DNA of 64,000 nucleotides from a virus, in the IMG/VR virus record IMGVR_UViG_3300042453_002354, positions 1 to 64,000 of that record, one strand, 5' to 3'. The translations under genes were made by a program, and so were the position numbers. The notes under the pieces are model-generated. The model was given only the letters and a program-made list of their open reading frames with translations, was not told the origin of the DNA and made no database searches. This document shows, piece by piece, positions 22,387 to 30,903 of this stretch. Positions within the stretch are counted from its first letter, which is position 1. Each line of letters begins with the position of its first letter.

Positions 22387-22656
22387 CTATTTTTCTAATG
22401 TTTTGTGCCAATCCTCGAATGTATCTTCGGCGCAACGAATGGCAAATGCTTCTACATTGTTGTTCCACTCATCCGTTACACGAAAAATACAATATCTCCA
22501 AGCCGATACCCAAATGTGCATTCTCTCTTTCTTTAGCTTGGATTTAACCTTTGATTCGATATGATTGACGTGAATTAAGTCTTGCACTACAAAACCTAAT
22601 ATTAAGCCTACTACGAATGCAACGGTTATCGATATTGTCCAAAAATTTAAATCCAT
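22387..22656 (-). CDS. Small membrane protein (89 aa)
   Basis: N-terminal hydrophobic segment (residues 6-26, WTISITVAFVVGLILGFVV) then a basic, helical cytoplasmic-looking domain with Trp-rich sequence WVSAWRYCIF and EDWHKTLEK. No known family. A candidate promoter (22683-22711) lies just upstream. Confidence 0.65.
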   Translation of the reverse strand: MDLNFWTISITVAFVVGLILGFVVQDLIHVNHIESKVKSKLKKERMHIWVSAWRYCIFRVTDEWNNNVEAFAIRCAEDTFEDWHKTLEK

Positions 22657-22682
22657 AGGAAAACTCTATTTAATACTATTAT

Positions 22683-22711
22683 ATATTAACACGACTCTAA
22701 AGCATAATCAA
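22683..22711 (-). promoter_or_regulatory. Possible sigma70-type promoter TTGATT-N17-TAATAT
   Basis: -35 TTGATT (22706-22711) and -10 TAATAT (22683-22688), 17-base spacing, overlapping the end of the exonuclease gene and about 20 bases before the small membrane protein start. Only moderate match. Confidence 0.3.
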
Positions 22712-23945
22712 ACTTTTTTGCAAAATTTTCATACAATTCTATTAAACTATTAATATGACTAGAACTTTCTTTGGATTTTAATTCCAACGCTTTTTTATAT
22801 TGTTCTTGCAAAGTCCAATGTGTGATGTTTACATCATTCTTATCTATGACAAATTGTTTATTGAAGTATCTGTTTGAAACATATTTGCTTAATATGGATT
22901 CATTACCACGCCTCATCATAGAACGCATATAAAGTTTTTTGGCATAATCACTTGCCATTTCTAAACCTTGAAGTTTATTTTCGTGTATCGCCTTTCTAAC
23001 AATTTCTATTTCAGAATATGGCATCAAATAAATGTGATTTTCTACATCACACACTTGTCTATCAAAAAATGTTTCAACATTATAATAAGATTGCTCTTCA
23101 CTATGAACGAAATTTATGGCTGCAACAATTTCATTATTATTTGTATATCTACGTAATGGAATAAAAGATGACAAATCTTTTTTAAACCAATGTACGGCAC
23201 TTCTGCCCAAAGATTTGTAATCGACAGAAAGATCCAACCACAAAGAATAACTTCTATTTTCAGATATCTTTACAACTGGTGTTTCTATCAATTTACCATC
23301 CTTAAACGTGGCAATATATGTTGCAGGTAATTCTTCTTTAGAAAACTTGACATTTTCATACGTATTAAAATTTACAGTAAGTTTCGCATCTTCCTCGAAG
23401 AAGTTTAATAAATTTATTGTGTGTTCTACATCGGAAAGTGAGTTGTGAAAAGATTGATCATCACAATTTAACCATTCTTTCACTAAAGTAGACAATTTAA
23501 AATTTGAAGGTATTCTATCTGGACGCAAAACACAGTACTTTTTTGCTAAGTGTATTGTATCGGCAAATGCTAAGTTTCGTCCAAAATAAGGATTGAATCC
23601 GTTTCTTATTAATGACGTTCTGAGAAAATGCAAATCAAACTTTGCAATATTGTGTCCAACCATAACTACTTGTTTTTGACTATTTTCTATTATATTAATC
23701 AAAAACGAATGTATTTTAGACATAGCTTGAAATTCATCGTCAAGTTTTCCCTGAAGATGATCTGATATATTAATCTTTGTTGTGTTTATGGCATCTACTG
23801 ATGGTAATTGTCCAGGACTCAATTCGATATCACCAAGCAATTCTTCTCGTCTTCCATCATCGTGTAGACAAACAAATGCGTAATTTAAAATTTGACCGCA
23901 AGGAAATAAATCAGTAGTTTCTAAATCAAAAACAATTTTGGTCAT
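22686..23945 (-). CDS. DEDDh 3'-5' exonuclease, ExoI/DnaQ-like
   Basis: 419 aa. N-terminal 180 residues carry the exonuclease motifs: VFDLETTDLFPCGQILNYAF (D and E of motif I), VGHNIAKFDLHFLR (motif II), and FHNSLSDVEHTINLL (motif III, H-x4-5-D). PCGQI and the long C-terminal helical region resemble exonuclease I (SbcB) more than the polymerase proofreading subunit. Probably trims single-stranded DNA in recombination. It follows the RuvC-like gene in the same operon. Confidence 0.85.
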   Translation of the reverse strand: MTKIVFDLETTDLFPCGQILNYAFVCLHDDGRREELLGDIELSPGQLPSVDAINTTKINISDHLQGKLDDEFQAMSKIHSFLINIIENSQKQVVMVGHNIAKFDLHFLRTSLIRNGFNPYFGRNLAFADTIHLAKKYCVLRPDRIPSNFKLSTLVKEWLNCDDQSFHNSLSDVEHTINLLNFFEEDAKLTVNFNTYENVKFSKEELPATYIATFKDGKLIETPVVKISENRSYSLWLDLSVDYKSLGRSAVHWFKKDLSSFIPLRRYTNNNEIVAAINFVHSEEQSYYNVETFFDRQVCDVENHIYLMPYSEIEIVRKAIHENKLQGLEMASDYAKKLYMRSMMRRGNESILSKYVSNRYFNKQFVIDKNDVNITHWTLQEQYKKALELKSKESSSHINSLIELYENFAKKFDYALESC

Positions 23946-23950
23946 ATAAT

Positions 23951-24325
23951 TTACTCAATTGGTTCTATTGGTGTAGTAGGAGTAAGTCCAAAATACGCAT
24001 TTAAATAATCTGCCAGTGCAGTCTTTACTGCTATATTACTTGGATCATTAATTGCATTAGAAATACCCGTAGCAAAACTATTTTTAAATTCGCTATTACC
24101 GCCTCCCGAAAAAATAGAAGAAAATGAAGAACCACTCAACAACATTGAAACAAAGTTACCAACATTATCTGTCAATAACTTTGCAACATATTGCTCAACG
24201 ATTTCTTGAAATAAATTTATTTGTGCAAGTTCTTGTGCAATTTTTTGATAATTTTCTTGATTGCTTAGTTTGCTATCTACGGAAGGAGAATCTACATCCA
24301 ATCCATATTTTGATGCTTTTGTCAT
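23951..24325 (-). CDS. Hypothetical protein (124 aa)
   Basis: Starts MTKASKYGLDVDSPSVD with AGGAATG upstream. Helical middle, a Ser/Gly-rich turn (SGSSFSSIFSGGGNSEF) and a Pro-rich tail. No recognised domain. Located between the RuvC-like and ExoI-like nuclease genes. Function unknown. Confidence 0.65.
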   Translation of the reverse strand: MTKASKYGLDVDSPSVDSKLSNQENYQKIAQELAQINLFQEIVEQYVAKLLTDNVGNFVSMLLSGSSFSSIFSGGGNSEFKNSFATGISNAINDPSNIAVKTALADYLNAYFGLTPTTPIEPIE

Positions 24326-24334
24326 TTGACATTC

Positions 24335-24889
24335 CTAATTAAAAAGTCCATATTTGCAAATAAAGTATGAATCCACAACATCCGAACACGGACTCTTATC
24401 CGAAGTTTTACAACTCAAAATATCGCACAAATTGAGATTTGTGTCAAGAACAAAATGTTCATACATTAGTGCTTTATTGGCATTACCTTTACCCGTTGCA
24501 AATTTTTTGATTACCGTTGGTGGCAATATATTGCAAGAATATCCAGCAGAAAACAGTCTCCATTTTAGTATTCCGCCATTTTCGCCTATATTGTAAACTT
24601 GACCGGTGGAGCCAAAAGAATATCCTTCCAAATTGATTGACTGTGGTGAATACTTTTCGACTATTGAGAGAATATAGTCAGATATGTTGCCATATCGCTC
24701 CATATCTAAATGCCAGTCAGCATAGTATGCACCTTGAAACATCTTATGTTCAAACAGTGATTTTTTATGTGATGTGTAGTAATGAAATATGCAGTTTTTC
24801 CAATTCCACTTTTTGCCTATGTGTACAGTTATAGCGGGACACGTAATAGATAAATCTATGCCAATCGTTACATACTTATTCTTCTTCAT
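24335..24889 (-). CDS. RuvC-like Holliday junction resolvase
   Basis: 184 aa with RNase H fold motifs: TIGIDLSITCPAI (Asp12), SINLEGYSFGSTGQVYNIGENGG (Glu near 95), LPPTVIKKFATGKGNANKALMYE, and C-terminal SDVVDSYFICKYG (two Asp). This pattern is that of bacterial RuvC-like endonucleases common in marine T4-like phages, where they seem to replace T4 endonuclease VII (gp49). Its start overlaps the zinc-protein gene by 14 bases. Confidence 0.87.
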   Translation of the reverse strand: MKKNKYVTIGIDLSITCPAITVHIGKKWNWKNCIFHYYTSHKKSLFEHKMFQGAYYADWHLDMERYGNISDYILSIVEKYSPQSINLEGYSFGSTGQVYNIGENGGILKWRLFSAGYSCNILPPTVIKKFATGKGNANKALMYEHFVLDTNLNLCDILSCKTSDKSPCSDVVDSYFICKYGLFN

Positions 24890-25304
24890 TCAAAGGTTCT
24901 TTCACCAAGTTTTCGCAAATCTTACAGAGATTCGATTTATTATATTTAAAAACATTATTTGGATATTTTTGTGTTTTACACTTATCACAACAAGTAGAGG
25001 ACAAACTTGCTCTCCAGTTTGCCATATAGTTTATCCTCCTCTTATCGTCAATGCTCGCCTTGTTCCAGTGTTGAACCTCATATGCAGTTCTATGACAAAA
25101 TTCACATACTGAATTCAGTAAAATTTCTTCATCAGTCATAGATTGAAAACTCATCGTTTTTCTCCAAGAAGCTCTTTCATTTATTTTCAACTTTTCTTCG
25201 TCGGTTGAATGTGACCAAGATGTTATTTCATTTATTGTTCTATAACAACCCAAACAAATTCCACGCTTTAAGTTACAAGATTTTGTACAAGGCGAACATA
25301 TCAT
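24876..25304 (-). CDS. Tandem DUF1289-like zinc protein
   Basis: 142 aa built from three Cys-rich parts. Residues 3-40: SPCTKSCNLKRGICLGCYRTINEITSW, a clear DUF1289 motif (C-x3-C...C-x2-C-x-R-T-x2-E-x3-W). Residues about 68-95: a second copy CEFCHRTAYEVQHWNKAS with its first pair lost. C-terminus: CCDKCKTQ...LCKICENL, a zinc ribbon. DUF1289 proteins are small proteobacterial proteins of unknown function, so a proteobacterial host origin is plausible. AGGAAG precedes the ATG. Confidence 0.82.
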   Translation of the reverse strand: MICSPCTKSCNLKRGICLGCYRTINEITSWSHSTDEEKLKINERASWRKTMSFQSMTDEEILLNSVCEFCHRTAYEVQHWNKASIDDKRRINYMANWRASLSSTCCDKCKTQKYPNNVFKYNKSNLCKICENLVKEPLNEEE

Positions 25305-25312
25305 ATCACTTC

Positions 25313-27229
25313 CTATGAAATTTCACAATTATTTCCCACGCAAGCAAATTCCTGTGAAGAGGTTGTCGTATCAATTTTTTCGTACTCAGAAAGTTTACTA
25401 CTCCAATTTACATTTTTAGGCATCTTCTTAGACAATTCCTCATATTCTTCTGCTGTGCATTCCTGAAAAGGTGCTTGCTTATACACGTGATCACTATAAG
25501 GTAAAAACGAAATTCCGCATATCTGACTAAAGTTTTTATAAACCCAAGATGATACCTCAATCCATTCATTTTCCTTTACCGATATAGTAACCGATGGATT
25601 ATGTTCGCACCAGTTTTCATAATATGTTTGCCATAGACTAAGATGATCTATAGCATTTAAATCTTCCTTTGTCAAACATTTCTCTGGAGATTTAATTGGA
25701 AAGGAAAATACAGTAACGTGATCTGGTCTCATCACACACGCTTCGTGTGGAAATCCCATATCCTTCATCATTTGACACAATGGATCTTTATTGTCGGCCC
25801 TAACCGTTCTGATATAATATTCAGAGTGTCTTGGGTGTATACCAGATGCACTATTAACCAGAGCGGAAACTGTGCCAGATGGTTTAATACAAGTTGTGGC
25901 AACAGATGCATTAATGCCAAGTTTTTCTGCCAAATTATGATTAATCTCTATGCAATAATTTCTCATATCCTTCAAGAAGTCTTTTAGATCTTCCGTGGCG
26001 TGTGCAGTAAAGTTATTGTCTAATATACCAGTCAACGAAACGCCAAGTAGTCTTTCCTCTTCACAATTCAATTTCCACTTTTTGGAAATATATTTGAAGT
26101 CGGTTAGCGTTGATTGAATAGTTCCTAGTATTGTTGCTATTTTTACTTTTCTTTGTAAGTCTTCTTTACTGTCTGTAGATCTAATAACAACTTCAGACAA
26201 ATTGCAAAATTGATTAGATCTCAACAATATTTCACCACAAGGATTTGTTCCAAAATTATGATTAGATTCTCTTCGTCCAAACTTGTCTGCTTGTTTTTGT
26301 GCGGACATTCTATTAAATATTCCACGTTCTCCGGACTTACTATCGTACAAAGATTTCCATTCATCCATAAAAATACCTACATCTGGCATTTCGGTATATG
26401 CGGCCGAATTATTCGCAAGTGCTCTCTGAGGATTTTCTATCCACCATTGTCCGTTCTTGGCGTGTCTCATCCTGTCATCAGATAGATTAGACAGTGATAT
26501 TAGGGCAGATCTTCTAACACCACCTACAACGACAATTTCGGCAATCTTACAAACGATATCGTGACATTCTATGGATTGAAGTTTGCGACCTCTCGCTTGC
26601 TTGAATATTCTAATTAAAAATTTAAACAATTCAACTAATGGTTCTGGACCAGATGCTCTACCACCAAAGGTTTTTAATGGTGCTCCCGCAGGTCTTACCT
26701 TAGAAACATCCCATCTCGCAATTTGTCCTGTGTAAAGCATTGCAATTAATTCTTTCAATGCTTTCGCCCATCCAATCTTACTATCAGCTACAACTATCGT
26801 AGTATCGGTTTCGTATAACTCTTCTGGAACTTCTGGCAGTTTACTCACAAATTGTCTTTCAACGGAAAAACCTACGCCAGTTCCATTCATTAGAACATAT
26901 AGAATTTCATCAAATGCTCTAGGTGTATCGATTGCAATAAAGGAGCAATTGTATCCGGCAACATGACATCTCTCCAATGCAGGCCCTGCTGTCATCAAAG
27001 CTCTCATCGAGGGCATTACTTCCAAATTTAATACTGCTTCTTCTAGTTCTTTCCTTTCTTCAAATGAGAATGAAAATGCAAAATTTTCTTTTAGATGTTT
27101 ATCGAAGAAGTCAAAGTATCTCTTGACCGTTTCTTCCCATGTTTCCCTTCGATTCTTATCTGGCAACCACCTTGAATATCGACTCAAATGAATGTAAGTC
27201 TGGTAGTCCGTAGGAAGAGACTTCGACAT
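25313..27229 (-). CDS. nrdJ: Class II (B12-dependent) ribonucleoside-triphosphate reductase
   Basis: 638 aa, single polypeptide, start at 27229 after GGGGG. Radical-enzyme cysteines correspond to Lactobacillus leichmannii RTPR: CHVAGYNCSF (Cys95), GTNPCGEILLRSNQFCNLSEVV (thiyl-radical Cys and partner), and the C-terminal reducing pair CVGNNCEIS. RPAGAPLKTFGGRASGPEPL and VVGGVRRSAL are also family hallmarks. It needs adenosylcobalamin and makes dNTPs directly, so it needs no small subunit; none was found. Smaller than the 739-aa Lactobacillus enzyme. Next to thyX and primase. Confidence 0.93.
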   Translation of the reverse strand: MSKSLPTDYQTYIHLSRYSRWLPDKNRRETWEETVKRYFDFFDKHLKENFAFSFSFEERKELEEAVLNLEVMPSMRALMTAGPALERCHVAGYNCSFIAIDTPRAFDEILYVLMNGTGVGFSVERQFVSKLPEVPEELYETDTTIVVADSKIGWAKALKELIAMLYTGQIARWDVSKVRPAGAPLKTFGGRASGPEPLVELFKFLIRIFKQARGRKLQSIECHDIVCKIAEIVVVGGVRRSALISLSNLSDDRMRHAKNGQWWIENPQRALANNSAAYTEMPDVGIFMDEWKSLYDSKSGERGIFNRMSAQKQADKFGRRESNHNFGTNPCGEILLRSNQFCNLSEVVIRSTDSKEDLQRKVKIATILGTIQSTLTDFKYISKKWKLNCEEERLLGVSLTGILDNNFTAHATEDLKDFLKDMRNYCIEINHNLAEKLGINASVATTCIKPSGTVSALVNSASGIHPRHSEYYIRTVRADNKDPLCQMMKDMGFPHEACVMRPDHVTVFSFPIKSPEKCLTKEDLNAIDHLSLWQTYYENWCEHNPSVTISVKENEWIEVSSWVYKNFSQICGISFLPYSDHVYKQAPFQECTAEEYEELSKKMPKNVNWSSKLSEYEKIDTTTSSQEFACVGNNCEIS

Positions 27230-27262
27230 AATAACCCCCAAGTATAAAAAAAAAGAATTGTA

Positions 27263-27532
27263 TTATTTTTCCATCTTTGCAAGACGATCATAATAATCAG
27301 GAAGTTCTTTGAGATGTGCTAATGCAACTTTTGCAATCTTATGAAAATCGTGTGAACCTGGAATAACATCGGTTTCGGAACTATCGTCGTGTTCTTGTTC
27401 GACTTCCATTCCCTTTCTTAATTGCTCTAAATCTATATCATTCCAATTGACGTTTAGCTCGTCGCCAACTTTCTTTGCGAATTCTTTACTAATAGATTTC
27501 TTTTCTGTGATGAATGAGGAAAATGATTTCAT
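27263..27532 (-). CDS. DUF5661-like conserved protein (89 aa)
   Basis: Starts MKSFSSFITEKKSISKEFA. The pattern VNWNDIDLEQLRKGMEVEQEHD...FHKIAKVALAHLKELPDYYDRLAKME fits the DUF5661 family (WxxxDxEQxxxGxxVExEH then KIAxxHLxExPDYYxxLxxME), found widely in phage virion regions, often as a C-terminal part of larger proteins. Chosen start is the second Met of the open frame; the first is an alternative. A late-promoter motif lies just upstream. Confidence 0.75.
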   Translation of the reverse strand: MKSFSSFITEKKSISKEFAKKVGDELNVNWNDIDLEQLRKGMEVEQEHDDSSETDVIPGSHDFHKIAKVALAHLKELPDYYDRLAKMEK

Positions 27533-27559
27533 AATTAACACACTAAAAAACAATGTGAT

Positions 27560-27568
27560 GTATTTATA
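27560..27568 (-). promoter_or_regulatory. Late promoter motif TATAAATAC
   Basis: Perfect T4-type late -10 core TATAAATA on the minus strand, about 28 bases before the DUF5661-like start. No TTGACA-like -35, as expected for late promoters. Confidence 0.6.
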
Positions 27569-27571
27569 GAA

Positions 27572-28471
27572 CTAACCTAAAACTAATTTATTAATTTTTG
27601 AAATAAATTCAGAAAATTCTCTTTTATTTTCAAATAATGATTTAGTCAAAGTTTCTATTTTTTCCGAAGAGAGAGTATCATGTTTCAGTACATCACGCAA
27701 TACAATTTTTAGTGCTTCTATATCTTTTTTATGTAATTGCATAGAGTGTAAAGTATATTCATCAAATGATTCTACAGTAACAGGAACTATAGGTTTAATT
27801 AATTCTAGTAATGCTTCAGCATAAACTCTTATTTCATATTGTGCATGATCGTCTAATCTTAGTCTCAAGAAATGCAAAAGATTATGTAAATCTACGGATG
27901 CGTACATTTCGGTATATTGAGACAATGGCAGATTAATTCTAGCCAGTTCTCTTCTCATTCCAGTACCGAGTAGTTTTTCATACTGATTGCGAATAGTTTT
28001 TTGTTCATTCTCAAACACTTCTTTCCAAGACCAAGAATCTGCCATTTCTTCTGGAGTAAAACAATCCCACCAATCATTAGGATTCTTAATGTTCAAAGTA
28101 GTTATCTGATCATTCGTACCACCTTGTTTATTGTTTGGATTTTGAAAGGTACAATGCTCTTCTTGCGGTACATAAAATTCGTCTGGCATCTCAGAGTATC
28201 TACCAGATATCTGATTAAAGGACCAAGTTCTGTGACGAACCCACTGATTAGAGACAAAAATTGGCAATTTTACGTGGAAGGTGAATGTTACCATTTCAAA
28301 TGGACTTGTGTGCTTGTTCCTCCACAGATATCGAATTAAGTTTTTATCATCTTGTACGCTCTTTGTACCCTTAGCATATGAAACTCTAGCAGATCTTGCG
28401 ATAGTATTATCATCGCCCATATGATCGACTAATCTGACAAATCCTTTATCAAGCACTTTGATTTCTGTCAT
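27572..28471 (-). CDS. thyX: FAD-dependent thymidylate synthase ThyX
   Basis: 299 aa. The ThyX signature RHR-x7-S is present as RHRTWSFNQISGRYS (residues 79-93); RHRTS-type FAD/dUMP residues also include HTSPFEMVTF (about 54-63) and LPLSQYTEMYASVDLHNLLHFLRLR downstream. Makes dTMP from dUMP without needing a separate dihydrofolate reductase. GAGGTAAT before the ATG. It precedes nrdJ in the operon, and dUTPase lies at 55765-56250. Confidence 0.95.
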   Translation of the reverse strand: MTEIKVLDKGFVRLVDHMGDDNTIARSARVSYAKGTKSVQDDKNLIRYLWRNKHTSPFEMVTFTFHVKLPIFVSNQWVRHRTWSFNQISGRYSEMPDEFYVPQEEHCTFQNPNNKQGGTNDQITTLNIKNPNDWWDCFTPEEMADSWSWKEVFENEQKTIRNQYEKLLGTGMRRELARINLPLSQYTEMYASVDLHNLLHFLRLRLDDHAQYEIRVYAEALLELIKPIVPVTVESFDEYTLHSMQLHKKDIEALKIVLRDVLKHDTLSSEKIETLTKSLFENKREFSEFISKINKLVLG

Positions 28472-28477
28472 ATTACC

Positions 28478-29464
28478 TCAAACTTTTTTCCATCTAGTAA
28501 ATTCTAGTCGTGCTCTAACACCCGAAAATGTATTATCTTCTATCATTCTTTCGATGTCAACGCCCGTATTTGCAACATCATTAAAATCTTTACCTAGTAT
28601 ATTATTTGGCCATATAAAAACACGAAAACCATTATCAATTGCTTCTTCGATCAGTTTAACAATTTCTCGACTTCTAGGTTCATTGTCCCAACAAAAAACC
28701 GTATTCTCTATATTAAGTTGTGGTAGTATCTTCTTCGCTCTCTTTAAATCGGAAGATGCAACGGCTAAACCATTCTTCAGAAACAAAGAATCAATTGGAC
28801 CTTCAACAATTTTTGTGGTAATATTTCTATTCCATTGATCGAGTCCAAAAATCATAGACTCTACTTCTGGATGCTTTACGGTTTCGTATCTTAAATTTTC
28901 TTTAGGATCTATGCTTCTGCCTTGTGCGCCAACTAGATTACCTTCTATGTCATAGAAAGGTAACAACAACTTTGTAGATTCAGAAACTTTTGAATATTTT
29001 TCGCCAAATTGTTCAACGCACCACCGTCTAAAGTTAGGACAAGAATATACCCTCTTTATCGCTGTAAGTTTTAATCCACGAGCTAATGCGTATCTTGTAA
29101 CGTCATCTTTACTATCGTATAGAGTTTTTAAATTTATATCTTTATATTTGGTTTCAACCTTTTCCTTCTTCGGTTGAATCGATTTTATCGGAGAATCATT
29201 CAATCGCTCAAGTGAATATTGAGAATATAATGTAGGGTTTAATTGCTGTAAAACTTGACTGAAGAATCCACTATATGAACAGTTGTGACATTTATATGCT
29301 ATACCTTTATCGACTTCATAAAAGTAACCTCTGGCTTTTAATTTGTTTTTTTGAGAATCGCCGCAGAGAGGACATCTACAATTATATACGTGATTACCCT
29401 TATCCGAGAATCTACTCAGAGAGGTTGATAGAATCATCAAATACTTTTGATCTAGATAAAACAT
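28478..29464 (-). CDS. gp61: DNA primase gp61
   Basis: 328 aa (T4 342). N-terminal zinc domain CRCPLCGDSQ...YKCHNCSYSG (residues about 25-55), then the TOPRIM core KIVEGPIDSLFLKNGLAVASSD (about 215-236) with the acidic residue pair and the following CWDNEPRSREIV. It makes pentaribonucleotide primers with gp41. No clear ribosome site. Adjacent to thyX. Confidence 0.9.
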   Translation of the reverse strand: MFYLDQKYLMILSTSLSRFSDKGNHVYNCRCPLCGDSQKNKLKARGYFYEVDKGIAYKCHNCSYSGFFSQVLQQLNPTLYSQYSLERLNDSPIKSIQPKKEKVETKYKDINLKTLYDSKDDVTRYALARGLKLTAIKRVYSCPNFRRWCVEQFGEKYSKVSESTKLLLPFYDIEGNLVGAQGRSIDPKENLRYETVKHPEVESMIFGLDQWNRNITTKIVEGPIDSLFLKNGLAVASSDLKRAKKILPQLNIENTVFCWDNEPRSREIVKLIEEAIDNGFRVFIWPNNILGKDFNDVANTGVDIERMIEDNTFSGVRARLEFTRWKKV

Positions 29465-29472
29465 TATAATTA

Positions 29473-29793
29473 TTATTTTTCATAATATTCTTTATACAGA
29501 ATAACAGTTTTTCTGTATTCACGCAATACATTTTCTATCTTTTGTATGTTTACAGATAAATTCTTATAGTCATCGCCGGTCAATCCTATTAGTACTGGTA
29601 TTTCTCCTTTGGATTCCATAAGACGAAAAACTTCTTCTACGTTGTCTTTATGTACAACAATAAATTTAACAGAGTCTAGTTTTAACTCATCTGGTAGAGT
29701 TAGATTTAATTTTGGTTTATTGTGTGGCAATTTATTTGAATGTGCGGAACAACCACAAAATAAAATGATTAAAATTAGAATTAATCTTCGCAT
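29473..29793 (-). CDS. Putative outer-membrane spanin subunit (Rz1-like lipoprotein)
   Basis: 106 aa. Signal sequence MRRLILILIILFCGC ends in a lipobox-like CGC, with lipid attachment expected at Cys13 or Cys15. The mature protein is short, polar and partly helical. Its start lies 13 bases inside the 3' end of the i-spanin-like gene, an arrangement typical of Rz/Rz1-type pairs. Would join inner and outer membranes to finish lysis of a Gram-negative host. Length is somewhat long for an o-spanin. Confidence 0.6.
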   Translation of the reverse strand: MRRLILILIILFCGCSAHSNKLPHNKPKLNLTLPDELKLDSVKFIVVHKDNVEEVFRLMESKGEIPVLIGLTGDDYKNLSVNIQKIENVLREYRKTVILYKEYYEK

Positions 29794-30209
29794 AATTCAC
29801 CTTTAACTAATTTCTCAAAACATTTTAATTTCTTTTCGGTCGCTTCGTTTATTCGCTTCTCCACCATAGGTGTTTTACGTTTTGCAAGCTCTTCTAAACT
29901 CTTTTTCTTTTGATTCTCTCTGTAGATAGTCTTACGCAATTCTTCTAAGTTGGACACGCTTCTTTGTCTTTCTACTTCCAATCTTTTCATACTTTTTGTA
30001 ACGTTCTCATAATCTTGTCGAACATTATTCAGTGCTTCGTTCAAGGTTCTAATTTCTATTGCTTGTTGTTCGGTTTTATCTCTTAGACTTTTGATAGTCC
30101 AATCTGTATACTTGTACCAACCAAAAAGAGACAGTGAAACTAAGCCGTAAGCAAAGACTTTACTTCTAACAAACTTAAATAGTGCGGCATATAACAAAGC
30201 GGGGTCCAT
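29781..30209 (-). CDS. Putative inner-membrane spanin subunit (Rz-like)
   Basis: 142 aa: N-terminal membrane anchor (VFAYGLVSLSLFGWYKYTDW, about 18-37), a long coiled coil (about 40-105, ESIEIRTLNEALNN-type heptads), then TPMVEKRINEATEKKLKCFEKL, which resembles the HPxLVExxxNxAxxxxFxCFExx end found in many phage Rz-like proteins. Partner is the overlapping lipoprotein gene. The endolysin gene is 25 kb away at 55274. Confidence 0.7.
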   Translation of the reverse strand: MDPALLYAALFKFVRSKVFAYGLVSLSLFGWYKYTDWTIKSLRDKTEQQAIEIRTLNEALNNVRQDYENVTKSMKRLEVERQRSVSNLEELRKTIYRENQKKKSLEELAKRKTPMVEKRINEATEKKLKCFEKLVKGELCED

Positions 30210-30210
30210 A

Positions 30211-30603
30211 TTATCCTCTTTTCAGGAACCATTTTCCATCATTAATTCTTTTGTATTCGGGTCTTATTTCTTTCAGTATGTATACTGTAGCATCAATTTG
30301 TTCTTTGATCAAGTTATTATCATCATTAATAATGGCTCTCATTTTCTTCTGATAAGTTCTATTTGGATATCCCAGAAAATATGACAATTCTTGCAATGGA
30401 TCTATAGAATCGGTTAGCCAAATTTGACCATAGACATTATCTATGCCAATTTCTGTATAACCAGCATCTAGTCCTATGTCCCATAAGGTACCGTGAATAT
30501 AACTTTCGTGTTCCCAAGTCAATAGTTCAAATCCTGGAAAAGGTTGATCTCTTAAATTAAAAGTATCAACCTTTAAGTTGTTATATATGAATATGGCCTG
30601 CAT
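30211..30603 (-). CDS. Gamma-glutamylcyclotransferase-like (AIG2) fold protein
   Basis: 130 aa. IFIYNNLKVDTFNL at the N-terminus, ESYIHGTLWDIG, then NVYGQIWLTDS and LSYFLGYPNRTYQKKMRAII resemble the GGCT/AIG2 arrangement (YGTLxxG, then xGxLYxL, then VxGEVYxL, then LDxYEGxxYxR). The catalytic Glu position is here within LTDSIDPLQ and seems not conserved, and the YGTL loop is altered (YNNL), so enzyme activity is doubtful. First gene of the spanin unit. Confidence 0.6.
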   Translation of the reverse strand: MQAIFIYNNLKVDTFNLRDQPFPGFELLTWEHESYIHGTLWDIGLDAGYTEIGIDNVYGQIWLTDSIDPLQELSYFLGYPNRTYQKKMRAIINDDNNLIKEQIDATVYILKEIRPEYKRINDGKWFLKRG

Positions 30604-30632
30604 AGTGGAGTGAATAAGTAAAACAAACTATA

Positions 30633-30642
30633 ATTATTTATG
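30633..30642 (-). promoter_or_regulatory. Late promoter-like motif CATAAATAAT
   Basis: Minus-strand CATAAATA, one base from TATAAATA, 30 bases before the GGCT-like gene that heads the spanin unit. Fits late expression of lysis genes. Confidence 0.35.
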
Positions 30643-30651
30643 CTAATCGCA

Positions 30652-30903
30652 TTAATTGATCATAGTAGAAGGCATTTCAACATTATCGTCCACCATATAC
30701 GATAATGAAATAATTATTAATCCCATTTTAAATATTTCTTGCTTGTCCGCAGATTCGGTCAGCATTTGTTTAACTTCATTTAATATTTCTATTTGCTTAG
30801 ACAACACGCTTAAATACCGATCACGCTCAAACTTGGTAAAAATATTATCTTTAGTTTCTAATATATTTTCTTGTAAGATTGAGATTACTTCTTTTGTGTT
30901 CAT
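30652..30903 (-). CDS. Hypothetical helical protein (83 aa)
   Basis: Starts MNTKEVISILQENILETKDN, in ATGA overlap with the upstream gene's stop. Predicted three helices, no membrane segment certain (MGLIIISLSYMV is mildly hydrophobic). No recognised family. Confidence 0.62.
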   Translation of the reverse strand: MNTKEVISILQENILETKDNIFTKFERDRYLSVLSKQIEILNEVKQMLTESADKQEIFKMGLIIISLSYMVDDNVEMPSTMIN

